From: Cristatella mucedo
Taxonomy: Eukaryota > Bryozoa > Phylactolaemata > Cristatellidae
DNA length: 64,000 nt
Reading direction: 5' to 3'
Assembly: GCA_009760855.2 (NCBI GenBank)
Contig: WPIO01000001.1
Location: 20,020,001-20,084,000, forward strand
The first letter of the stretch is position 1, and the number at the start of each line of letters is the position of its first letter. A program made the translations under genes and the position numbers. The notes beneath the pieces are model-generated. The model was not told where the DNA came from, did no database searches, and was given only the letters and a program-made list of their open reading frames with translations. Of the stretch, positions 12,110 to 22,624 are shown piece after piece.

Positions 12110-12275
12110 GCTACGACGGCACATGAGGTAAGGCTGTTGCTTTTCACGATCTCGGGACTGAGTTCCTGAGTTCGAATCCTACGGTGGATGACTCTTTATC
12201 GCCGCAGCAAGCAGTGGTGATAGCCGTAAAGGCTTTTCGGTCGCTATATAAAAGAGGCTTTTAAATCGTATTTTT
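12110..12275 (+). mobile_element. tRNA-derived SINE (SINE type 2)
   Basis: Plus-strand copy with box B GAGTTCGAATCC, the long hairpin arm around CACGATCTCGGG, and the characteristic tail GCCGTAAAGGCTTTT..CGCTATATAAAAGAGGCT. Compare the better copy at 59.5 kb. Confidence 0.8.
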
Positions 12276-12279
12276 TAGG

Positions 12280-13320
12280 AGTAAAGCTCTTTAGCACTTA
12301 GAGATAACTCCATCACATGCAAAGATAGAAGACCAAACAAGACGCCTTGTCATGGTTTTTTTCTAGGTTTTACGATTAAAAAAGCTTCTATGGCTAGCTA
12401 TCTTCGATATATCTCGTATCCTGGCCATCAGATGTCGCTCGGGCTGATATGTCCTTGCAGATGACCGTATAGTAATCATTATTGCCTGCAAAGGCAGAGC
12501 TGGGATAATACCTATGGGGCGAGACCAGAAAATTGTATGCAGAGAGCAAGAACGGCAAGATTTTCGTGTAGGTGGGTATTGAACCACTATCAATGAAAAA
12601 TTATAAGCAGTTGCTAAAAATTTACATATTCGTTAGATCGTGCATTTTAAGCGGTCGTTTGCTATGCTAGTTTAAGCCATTTATCACAAATTTATTTTTC
12701 AAAGTTTTAGTGTCAAAATATTTATGCTGGTAAGAGTCTTTAACTAAACAGAACCAAATATTTCTGGCTTACGATGAAGCAACTGATAAATTTATATTCG
12801 ATGCGTACCTCGGCTAACAGCATAAGCAGAGATAATCTCGGCTAATGTGGCTTCACATGGTCTGCTTTCTAACCGCAATTTGTTTTCAGCCAATATTTAC
12901 CAGGGAAAACTTCATAAATAGATAAAAGCATTAGTTCAACCTTTTACTGATAAATTTCCATTTGGTTCTCTTAAAAAGCAGTGGCAACTGACACACAATA
13001 TTGGGGCAAGTTAAAAAACCAATAAAATTGTGAATTTAATTTTAAAAGCATCATACACAGACTGTCAGCTATCTTACAGGGCCAAGCCTTTTCAATTTTA
13101 TTCAGAGCATTAAATTAGCCATATTTTTCATATTATAGCCTCATTTATGTACCCATAATTAGTTATAGGCTCACCGTTTTGCTGAGTTTGGCACAAGGCA
13201 AAATCTCCGTTTTGTTTTTATTCCATTTGTACGACACGCAGGCGTCAGGAACTAAAATGCTACTTATGGCCTCATGAGACGCTCAGCTAGACTCTTGATG
13301 CAACAGGTTATGTAAGAATA
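12280..13320. other. No recognisable gene
   Basis: AT-rich, no exon-like frame; probably intron of the upstream tetraspanin gene. Confidence 0.3.
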
Positions 13321-13324
13321 AGGA

Positions 13325-14690
13325 TAAAAATGATAATACACTTGATAAAGCACCCTCAGAGAACTCAATCTCTTTCTACGTGCTTTACATTTGCTGCAAA
13401 AGGAAATGCGATCGAACGGTGAGTGGTATCATGCTTGATAAACAACAAGAATAACATGGTTAAGGGTGACATGCACAGGTAAAGCATGCAAGCGTGGTTA
13501 GTGTCACCATGCACAGTGTCAGCACGCACAGGCACGTAAAGTACAAACCACAGGGACCCACAAAATGCTGTCATAAATATGTGCGTTTTTAATTTCTTTT
13601 TAAATGTGGTCAAGTCAGGGGATATCGTGACTGGATGTCGGGAGTGAGTTCCAGGCTTTGAGATCATGCGAGCTAAAAGCACGGTTTCCAAAAGATTTGA
13701 GATTTGTACGAGGTATAGGCAAGTAGTTAGATTCCAAAAAGTGGGTGTTACAATGCTTAGGTTGGTGGGGCAGCAGCTCTGATAGTAGGCTGGAGCCAAA
13801 GAATTAAGGGACCTAAAGTTGAGCGAAAAAACCTTGAAGTCAATGCTTTGCTTGACTGGTAGCTAGTGCAGGTTGGCGAGAAGGGTGTGATGTGGCAACT
13901 GCGATGCTCACGACAGACCAGCCTAGCTGCAGAGTTTTGTACCAGCTGTAAGCACCTGATTGCACAGGCCGGTAGACCAGCAAGCGGTGAGTTACAGACG
14001 TCTAAACAAGATGTCGCAAACGAATGGACCAACTGAGATGTGGTATCCCTTTCTAAAGAAGCCCGAATTTTAGAAATGTTATGTAGCTGAAAGTAGGCAG
14101 ACGTGATTGTGAAGCTGATTTGGTTGTCTAACGAAAGGGCACTTTGGAACATGACACCTAGATTTCGAGCAGATTCAACAAGAGATATGCTGGCAGAGTC
14201 AAGTTTGGGGGTTAGCCTTTCCACTTTCTGAATCACAATTGGTTTTCCGCAACTAGTAAGCTAGCTTTATCAATATCATTCAATGTTATCATCATTCAAT
14301 TAAATTTAAGAAAATTCGCTGCCATTCATTCGCGGATATCATCAGTACATGCAGCAAGTGAGTTTAGAGAATTCGATGTCCTCGAGCGCTGGGAGGGATA
14401 AAAGCAAAAGTACAACTGAGTGTCATCCGCATAGAAGTGAAGGCCTAGATTGTGCTTGGTAATCACATCGGCAAGAGGGAGAAGATAAACTGTGAAAAGA
14501 ACAGGACCAAGCACGGAGCCCCGAGATGCTCCATATTTCAGAGGCTCGTTGGATGATCTTTTTCCATTCGCATCAACACTCTAGAATCTCCTATTGAGAT
14601 AGGACCTGAACCATGGCAATGCAGTGCAAGTAATGCTCAGGCGAGATGAGAGGCGCTCAAGAAGAACTTGGTGATCAATATGTACATACT
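13325..14690 (-). mobile_element. LINE family A copy with broken reverse transcriptase
   Basis: The 3' end (tail and hairpin) is at 13325-13395. Upstream on the minus strand come the C-terminal domain (SARNLGVMFQS, SAARLVCREHRSCHITP) at 14236-13757 and the YADD region ([11 protein letters not shown]) at 14514-14326. Several frameshifts and stops separate the blocks. It lies within the presumed intron between tetraspanin exons at 18.2 and 11.5 kb. Confidence 0.9.
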
Positions 14691-14699
14691 GTACCGAAC

Positions 14700-16395
14700 T
14701 TGTAAGCACACAAAGTGTTACGACTAAACCTTTTAAATAGTATGTATTGTATTGTTAGAAATCTCTAAACAGTTTTTTATTGACTTAAGCTTGCTGCAGT
14801 AGCGCGTTCGCAAGAAAAACGACTTAGCTTAGTCAAAAGAATGATAAGACATTTTCATTTCGCGCTTAGAAAACTTAAGCCCGGTATAGGCATTTCACAG
14901 AATATGTAATTGAATGAGATCAACTTATTAGTACTAATAAAATTCAAGATCACAGCACGCATAAGAAAATAACAGTTTGTACATGTGATCTAAGAATATT
15001 ATTTAAGAGAAGATAGCGTGGTGTTAGTCTCCAATTTCTGAGACTTCTTAGCGTTAGGCGCGCGCTAATTTAATTCACGGATACCAAAAAATTTGAGGCT
15101 GTTTGGAGACAAGTCTAAAATGATCGAAGTTAAAAGAAGGGCTAGTATAAAGAATGGCCAAATGAGTAAGAGTTAAAGATAGGTTAGAAGCAAGAGAACT
15201 AGATCCTAAAGTGAACGTTTGATAGGGAACCGGTGCATGTCAAGCAAAATTAGTGCAGTTTTAACGGAAATGACATGGGTCATAACATAATTTCCTAAAT
15301 TTAGCACCATAAGCGTCTGTATCCACGTATGAGAGTCGTTTACAGTCAAAAGCACTTTCGAAAAAAACTTTACGGAATTATATACACAATGTCACAAATG
15401 CGTTGACTAATTTGGCAACTCCTATATAAGCACGCCCTAAAAGATTGAATTGGTTAACGTTACTTAACGTAGGCCTACTTGACTAAGCAGCTGCCGTGGC
15501 CACAAACCGAAAGGTCATTTCGGAGTATGATGCCCGGATTCCGTTTACGAAGGACACGGGAAAAATGCTCTTGAAGCCTCGATGCTGAGCTGAGGCTCTC
15601 AATTTTCTGAGTAGAACTAGGTTAGACCTCGGCTACTCAGTGAGTCTTATCTTCATTCTACTTGAGAAAGATGACTTATATCCTAGTGCAAATGCTGGAA
15701 ATGCGAGCTACGAGAAAAATAATGCGAGAACGGTTACCAACCGCCCTCATACTCGCAACCAGCAAAAGATGAATTTTGGAGAAAAATGTTATGTAGACAC
15801 TGGTTGATATAGTACACGATACATTAATAGCTAGATCAGAGGCTCGCGTGCGCTTTCTTCTTATACAGTCACGGCGGTAGGAAAAGAGAGAATGCGAAAC
15901 CACTTTTTCTCCCCGTGCCTCAAGCCAAAGGGGCATGCCAGGCCACAACGGGCTCCTAGCCTGCCACACCGTTCAAGTAGTTTTACTGCAGGCAGCCATG
16001 GTCAAGGAACAGTCAGAGCCTCCCTGGAGAAAATACGTAAAACGAGGCTGGCGATGCTGATATAATTTTCATCAAAACGTCGCGACAACCTTTCGTCACC
16101 GGCTCTGTGCATTGCAGCTCTTCGGTACGCAATTATCTTTGAAAGTCGCCGCCTGGGGAAAACGAAGACATGTCTGTGCTCTTACGTTCAGGCGCCAACT
16201 CACGGCTAGTCACTTCAATATTGCGCCCGACGGAATGCATACTAGCTTGTACCCGATATTCGGTGGTAGCATCAGAAGGGGCGTTTAAAACTGCACCTTT
16301 TTTGTCTAGAGGAAAAATAACTAAATCTCTGTCAAGGCGCTTTAAGTGTTATGTGAAGGAAGCATGTCAATACGGTTAGCATTAGGACTTACAGT
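14700..16395. other. No recognisable gene
   Basis: Mixed unique sequence. A 97-codon minus frame at 15969-15676 has no domain I recognise and no clear splice context, so I do not call it a gene. Confidence 0.3.
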
Positions 16396-16399
16396 CTCA

Positions 16400-17790
16400 G
16401 AAAACGTAAGCACACAAAGTGTAGTTCGTAGAAACCCAGAAAATGCTGAGAGGAACATGTACATCTCGCCTCTCCTCTCATCTCGCCTGGGCATCATCAC
16501 TGGCACTGCTCTGCATTGGATCAGGTCCTATCTCAAGGATAGGCTCAAGAATATTGATGTGAATGGACAAAGATCATCCGAGGAAACTCTAAAATATGGA
16601 GTACCTTGGGGCTCCGTGCTTGGTCCTGTTCTTTTCACAGTTTATACTCTCCCTCTTGCCGATGTGATTAACAAGCACAATCTAGGCTTTCACTTCTATG
16701 CGGATGACACTCGGTTGTACCTTTCTTTTAATCCCTCCCAGCACTCCAGAACGTCAAATTCTCTCAATTCTCTTGCTGCGTGTATGGATGAAATCCATCC
16801 GCACATGGATAGCAGCAAATTTTCTAAAACTAAACGATGATAAAATTAGCTTACTAGATACGGGCAAACAAGTGTGATTCGGAAATTAGAAAGGCGAACA
16901 CTCAAAATCGGCTCTGCCTGCAGATCTCCTGTTGAATTTGCACTAAACCACTGTATCATGTTCCAAAGTGTCCTTTCGTTAGACGACCACATGAGCTCTA
17001 CAATCAAGTCGGTCTACTTTTAGTTACACAACATTGCTAAAATTCGGGCTTCATTAGACAGGGATACCACATCTAACTTGGCCTATGCATTTGCGACATC
17101 CTGCCTTGACTTCTGAAACTCACTGCATGCCGGTCTACAGGCCTGAGCAATCAGGTACTTACAGCTGGTGCACAACTCTGCAGCTAGGCTTGTCTTTCGT
17201 GAGCATCGCAGTTGTCACATCAAACCACTTCTCGCCGACCTGCAGTGCTACCAGTCAAGCAACGCATCGACTTCTAGGTTGTGTCACTCACTTTTATGTT
17301 CCTTCATTATTTGGCTCCAGCCTATCTATCAGATCTACTGTCCCACCAACCTAAGCATTGTACCACCTGCTTTTCGGATTCTAACTTTTTACATATACAT
17401 CGTACAAACCTCAAATCCTTCGGCGACCGTGCCTTTAGGTCGTATGCTCCCAAACCTGGAATTCACTCCCGACTTCCGTCACGGCAGCCCCTGACTTGAC
17501 CGCATTTAAAAGGAAATTAAAAGCGAACCTATTTGTGACAGCACCTAGTGGGTCCCTGTGATTCATCTTTTATGTGCTTATGCGTGTGGACACTGTGCAT
17601 TCCGCCACTAGCGACACTTGCATGCTGACCCTGTGCACGTCCCCCTAACCATGTGACTCGTTGTGTTTATTTAGCATGCTACTACTAACCATCTGATCGC
17701 GTTTCCTTTTCAGCAATTGGAAAGCGCCTAGAAAGAGTTTGAGTTCTCTGAAGGCGCTTTATCAATTGTGATATTATTATTATTAGAAAG
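16400..17790 (+). mobile_element. LINE family A copy with broken reverse transcriptase
   Basis: Plus copy: finger/palm region with [19 protein letters not shown] and HFYADDTRLYL at 16500-16840, then a broken C-terminal domain (REHRSCHIKP) at 17085-17500, then the 3' hairpin and ATT tail at 17735-17787. Frameshifts split the frame at least three times. Confidence 0.9.
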
Positions 17791-17949
17791 GTGACCAAAG
17801 CATTTCAAGGTAGGCCAAGACAAAAGAAGCTACCTTCAAATATGGACCAGGCTTGACTTATACTTGCACTGTGGCTCTGGAGCACGACTCAGCCCCTGAT
17901 TAAACTGTCGCAGCCAGTTGGCATTAATCATACGCTCTTCTTTTATGGC

Positions 17950-18088
17950 GAGTTCATTTTATACGTTTATATTTTTACTTCTGTAATCGATGCAGTTCTT
18001 TTTCCTTTTGCAGCAAATTAGTAAGCGCCTACATACAGATTTTTTCTCTCAGGCCGTTATCCAAAAGACTTGTCATTATTATTCTTTA
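17950..18088 (+). mobile_element. LINE family A, 3' end only
   Basis: Contains the conserved 3' terminus (TTTGCAGCAAAT, AGCGCCTACATACAG, TTTCTCTCAGGCCG, ATTATTATT). It abuts the sequence immediately downstream of the tetraspanin exon at 18191, so this insertion sits in or next to the following intron or exon. Confidence 0.75.
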
Positions 18089-18190
18089 TATCATTAATGC
18101 AGTCGGCTACTTTCTGCTGCACCTCTTGCAAAGCATGGCCTACGTTTACACTACGCTGAATAGTGAGAAAGCCAACGTCATTGAACTCAC

Positions 18191-18661
18191 CGTCTTCATT
18201 ATTATGTCAGTGATATACGTCGAGTTAGGATAAAAGTAGTTCAAGTCTTTCAAAACCGCTTTCGAAATGGTCTCCTTGACATCGGGAAAGTTTAGGTACG
18301 TATACACTCCGAGTGAACTCTGTGCAACAATGACAGTGATTATGAAGCCTATATACACACCTAGCACGATTCGGCTTTCCGAGATGGCTCCAATGCAGCC
18401 GATGACCCCACCAATGAGAACCATGGCGCCGACCGCGACCATCACAGAACTTATCAACCGCAGCTGCTGCTTTGCTTCCATCAATTGGAGTATTGGGTCG
18501 TTAGTTGGTATGTACTTGACAAAAGAATCAACATCTGCTAGGGTCCATATGCCAACTGCCGTTACGGTGGCACCGATCAATAAGAGAAAACAGTTGATAA
18601 AGCAGAGAGGATACTTGCATTCGATATATGATCTGCTCTTGTGTTTTTTTCTATCTTGCAT
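18191..18661 (-). CDS. Tetraspanin paralogue, first coding exon (TM1-TM3)
   Basis: 157 codons from the only upstream Met, exactly matching the length of the paralogous exon at 6518-6048. The order is the same: basic N-tail (MQDRKKHKSRSYIECKYPL), TM1 (INCFLLLIGATVTAVGIW), small loop, TM2 (VMVAVGAMVLIGGVIGCIG), the GxIGAxxE turn, TM3 (VYIGFIITVIVAQSSLGVY) and the beginning of the large extracellular loop. It ends in phase 0 at a good donor (GTGAGT, 18190-18185), at the same place relative to the protein as in the paralogue. The two genes are therefore duplicates, now clearly diverged. The next exon with the CCG motif was not located. TM4 is probably at 11475-11063. Confidence 0.88.
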
Positions 18662-19005
18662 CCCTCCGATAGCACCACAGCGCTGTTGTCACATCTCTTG
18701 CATCATGCACGGAGCTTTCTTTCCAACAATGCTGAGTAAACATAGAGACGCGGAGCGGAGCGCTGCATTGTTTAGAAAATTGTGCTTCGCCATTAGTGTG
18801 TGTACACTACTAAAGGCAGCAACGATCGACCTAGTAAATCGGAATGTGAGCTCATTTGTTCAGCTCAATTTGTCTCCTTCTGACACCATTAAAAGGCCCC
18901 AGATTGACACTCGAAGCACGCAGATTCTGTCAATGTTCTAGGGGCAAACTTTGAACCCTATTTTAGAGCATAAATATTGGCGCTCTTTTACAAGCTGCAT
19001 CAAAA

Positions 19006-19034
19006 TAGCTCCATCCAAGAAATAGATGGAGCTA
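19006..19034. repeat. Perfect 10-bp inverted repeat
   Basis: TAGCTCCATC and its reverse complement GATGGAGCTA separated by 9 bases, immediately left of the SPIN-like element. It may be coincidental or the scar of another small element. Confidence 0.7.
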
Positions 19035-19037
19035 CTT

Positions 19038-19224
19038 GGAAACATCTCAACCTGTGGGTCGCGACCCCTTTGAAGGTCGAATGACCCTTTCAGAGGGGTC
19101 GCCTAAGACCGTCAGAAAACATGTGTTTCCACATTTTCCCCACAATAATTTCATGGTTGAGGGTCGCCGCAATATGAGGAACTGTATTAAATGGTCGCGG
19201 CATTAGGAAGGTTGAGAACCACTG
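19038..19224. mobile_element. SPIN-like non-autonomous hAT element
   Basis: About 187 bp. The right end reads AGGAAGGTTGAGAACCACTG. The left part has CTCAACCTGTGGGTCGCGAC, then GGTCGAATGACCCTTTC, AGGGGTCGCCTAAGACC, ATGGTTGAGGGTCGCC and GAGGAACTGTATTAAA. These blocks, in this order, are as I remember the short internally deleted SPIN elements of the hAT superfamily (CAGTGGTTCTCAACC termini). The outer 7 bp of the left terminus are diverged and I see no convincing 8-bp target duplication. No transposase is encoded. Identification is from memory of the consensus and is strong because several separate blocks agree. Confidence 0.82.
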
Positions 19225-19477
19225 ATTTAAGGCGAAGTCATAGGTCTGTTATGTGATAACACTTTCGGTCTGGAGCTGGAATTAACATGGACACAGGGTT
19301 TTTGTGGGAATGTACAAATGGCTTGCTCATAATTGCTGCAGTAAGTCGAGAAAGAACAGGATTTCACAGATTGCACTAATTAGTTTGCTGGCTGACATCA
19401 GTATCTGGCTGTGGGCTTCGTGGCACTGCTGCGAACGCCGGGGTGCCAGCTGACTATAAATCCATCTTCGGAATAAA

Positions 19478-19640
19478 AACTCTTAGCTGATTAACCAGCC
19501 TCTTTTGTATAGCGATAGAAGAGCCTTGAATGTTGTCACCACCGCTTGATGCGGCAATAAAGGATTGCCCACCGAAGGTTTTGAATCCACAACCTCAGGG
19601 CCGAGGTCGTGAAAAGCAACCTTCCTACCTAGAGAACAAT
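19478..19640 (-). mobile_element. tRNA-derived SINE (SINE type 2)
   Basis: Minus copy: tail CCTCTTTTGTATAGCGATAG at 19499-19518, hairpin arm CCTCAGGGCCGAGG, diverged box B (GGTTTTGAATCC in plus orientation). Confidence 0.75.
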
Positions 19641-19794
19641 CACGCCTCAGTGAATGTACTATTGCTCGAAACCCCTCCAAAGCAAATGCCTGCTCTATTA
19701 GTGAGGCTTTAATTGCACGTTAGCTACGTTCCTACGACTAAATAACCTTTCGATCTGATTTGAGGTGTAGAATTTGAGGTAATCACTGTAATAA

Positions 19795-20235
19795 TAGTTA
19801 TAATAATAATAATAACACACTTGATGAAGCGCCTTCAGAGAACTCAATCTCTTTCTAGGTGCTTAACATTTGCTGCAAACGAAACATGTTCAAATGGTTA
19901 ATGGTAGCATGCTCGCTAAACAACAAGAATAATATTCTTAAGGGTGACTTGCACATGCTCAGCACGCAAGTATGGTTAGTGGCGGCACGAAGTGTCAGCA
20001 TGCATAAGCATATAAAGGACGAATTACAGGGACCCTCTAAATGTTGTCATAAATAGATGAGTTTTTAATTTGTTTTGAAATGGGTCAAGTCAGGAGATGT
20101 GATGGAATTTTGTAGTTAGTTCCAGGCTTTGGGGGCATACGAACTAAAAGCACGGTCTCCGAAGGATTTGAGGTTTGTAAGAGGTATAGGTAAACAGTTA
20201 GATTCCGAAAAGCTGGCAGTACAATGCATAGCCTG
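19795..20235 (-). mobile_element. LINE family A, 5'-truncated copy
   Basis: Minus copy with ATT-type tail and 3' hairpin at 19795-19865 and the C-terminal coding remnant to about 20235. It is head-to-head with the plus copy at 20359-21520. Confidence 0.85.
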
Positions 20236-20324
20236 GCTGTGCACTGAATTCCGGTGTTCTTGTTAAGCCGTCGAATCCGGATGTCGAATGCATTTTCAGA
20301 TGTTCTAGGCAGTAAGCAATACCT

Positions 20325-20358
20325 TTCCTGACTCTGCTATGCTTCCCACTTTCTCTTT
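20325..20358 (+). mobile_element. LINE family B, left piece of a split copy
   Basis: CTGCTATGCTTCCCACTTTC is family B sequence (compare 60.22 kb). It is cut here by the family A insertion and resumes at 21521. Confidence 0.75.
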
Positions 20359-21520
20359 GCATGGATAAAGATTATCCGAGGAACCTCTGAAATATGGGGT
20401 ACCTCAGGGCTCCGTGCTAGGTCCAGTTCTTTTCACGGTTTGTACTCTCCCTCTTGCCGATGTCATTGCCAAGCACAATCTAGGCTTTCACTTCTATGCG
20501 GATGACACTCAGTTGTAACTTTACTTTGATCCCTCCCAGCCCTCCAGCACCTCGAATTCTATCAACTCCCTTGCTGCATGTATTGCTGACATCCGCAAAC
20601 CAAGTGTGATCCAGAAAGTGAAAAGGCTAACGCTCACAATCGGCTCTGCCAGAGTATCTCCTGTTGAATCTGCTCGAAATCTAGGTGGCATATACCAAAG
20701 TGACGTTTCGTTGGACGACCAAATCAGCTCCACAGTCAAGTCTGCCTACTTTCAGCTACATAACATTGCTAAAATTCGGGCTTTTTTGGACAAGGATACC
20801 ACATCTAAGTTGGTCCATGCACTTGTGACTTCCCGTCTTGACTTCTATAACTCACTGCTTCCTGGCCTACCGGCACGTGCAATAAGGTGCTTACAGCTGG
20901 TGCAAAACTCTGCAGCTAGGCTTGTCTGTCGTGAGCGTCGCAGTTGCCACATTACTCCACTTCTCGCCGACCTGCACTGGCTACCAGTCAAGCAACGGAT
21001 TGACTTCAAGGTTTTGTCGCTCACTTTTAGGTCCCTTCATTCTATGGCTCCAATCTATCTCTCAGATATACTCCCCCACCAGGCCAAGCATCGTACCACC
21101 CGCTTTTCGGAATCCAACAGCCTACAAATACCCCGTACAAACCTCAAATTCTTTGGAGACCGTGTCTTTAAGTCGTATGCTCTCAAAGCCTGGAACTCAC
21201 TTCCGACTTCCGTCACGATATCCTCTGATTTGACTACATTTAAAAAGAAATTAAAAGCGGACCTATTGTTCACAGCATTTAGTGGGTTTCCGTGATTCGT
21301 CTTGAATGTGCTTATGCTTGATGACACTATGCATGCTGCCACTAATCACACTTTCGTGTTAACCCTGTGCATGTCACCCCTAGCCATTTTACTCATGTTT
21401 TTTATCAAGTATGATACCACTCACCATTCGATTGAGTTTCGCTTGCAGCAAATGTAAAGCGCCTAGAAATACATTGAGTTCTCTGAGGGCGCTTTATCAA
21501 GTATGTTATTATTATTATTT
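20359..21520 (+). mobile_element. LINE family A inserted in LINE family B
   Basis: A 5'-truncated plus copy. It begins within the 'GQRSSE' part of the reverse transcriptase, keeps HFYADDTQL with a stop soon after, then has a 229-codon C-terminal frame (20606-21295) with SARNLGGIYQS, KLVHALVTSRLDFYNSLL and LADLHWLPVKQR. It ends in the 3' hairpin and ATT tail at 21465-21520. The flanks are two halves of one family B element. Confidence 0.9.
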
Positions 21521-21672
21521 GTTGCGTGAGATTAAGTCTGCTGGCTACCGAACGCGTACCGAAAGTAGCATCAGGCTTTGAGTGGGCTATACGAAACTCT
21601 CGTGTGCAACACCCACATAATCTTTATGGCTTCGTGGAGTCACAGACGGAGGTGCATTACATTACATTACAT
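21521..21672 (+). mobile_element. LINE family B, 3' end (right piece)
   Basis: Continues family B after the A insertion: GTTGCGTGAGATTAAGTCTG, the block CACCCACATAATCTTTATGG, and the terminal TTACATTACATTACATT repeat typical of this family. Confidence 0.85.
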
Positions 21673-21679
21673 TTCGTTG

Positions 21680-22620
21680 CCGACCAAGCCTAGTAATGGC
21701 AGCATCATATACAACATTACGTCTACTCAAGTGTTGCTCTTTTAAAATTAAAATATAGAATATTGCAGCTTAGATGGGTTAAAAATTCGATATATTTATG
21801 AAAAAATCACCCACATCTTCTTAGGAAGAGACAGCTGCAGCTTTAGTATCAGGACATCACCTTGACATGTGTCTCTTCATCATCGCAAGCATTGATCGTA
21901 TCATGGAAGGTGAAGAAAACTTCAGACTGTAGGATGTGATATAAGCACTGAATAAGAGTGCTCCTAGTGTGAGTCAAGCGCAGCGAGTTCTTTCTAAAAA
22001 AAATACGATACATTTCCTGAAAGTTTTATGAAGAAATTAATCCCTGCCTAAAAGTTCTGCTTTGACCAAGCCTTGCTTAGCTTGCCGTTCTCTTTTACTC
22101 GTTCTACCACTGAAGAACTGTCGTAATGTTTAAATACCTGCTCTCTTAGAGATACTTTATCAGGGCTGATCTATATATTTTTCCGAACGTTCAATTGTGA
22201 GTTTGTAGTAAGATTAACAACCGAACTGTTGCTCTTGATTGTTATACTGGAAAAGTTACATATTGTCGTACTTTAATTATTTACCACGAGACACATTCAT
22301 GCCGCGGTCGGACAGCCATAGCGTCCAACAACTCATTTAAAGATTAACTCTCCACGCGGCATGATTAAATTGCATGAGTCTTTCGAACCTATAAGGGTCA
22401 AACTTAAACTGGTCAAACATGGTCAGGTTTACCAAGTATTTCGCCTCGAATTTTCCGGTTGCAAAACTTCTAGCTCCATACCATCAAAAATGTACGATGC
22501 GAGAATGCAGAGCATTCTCATCATCATCATTCTCTGCTGATTTTTTCTACGGCTGCTAAAGGTTGCAGTGCAACTCTACATATCTATTCCATTGATGGAC
22601 AGATTATAGTCTCTGAGGTA
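21680..22620. other. No recognisable gene
   Basis: AT-rich unique-looking sequence between repeats; a short CAT repeat near 22520. Confidence 0.35.
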
Positions 22621-22624
22621 ATAT

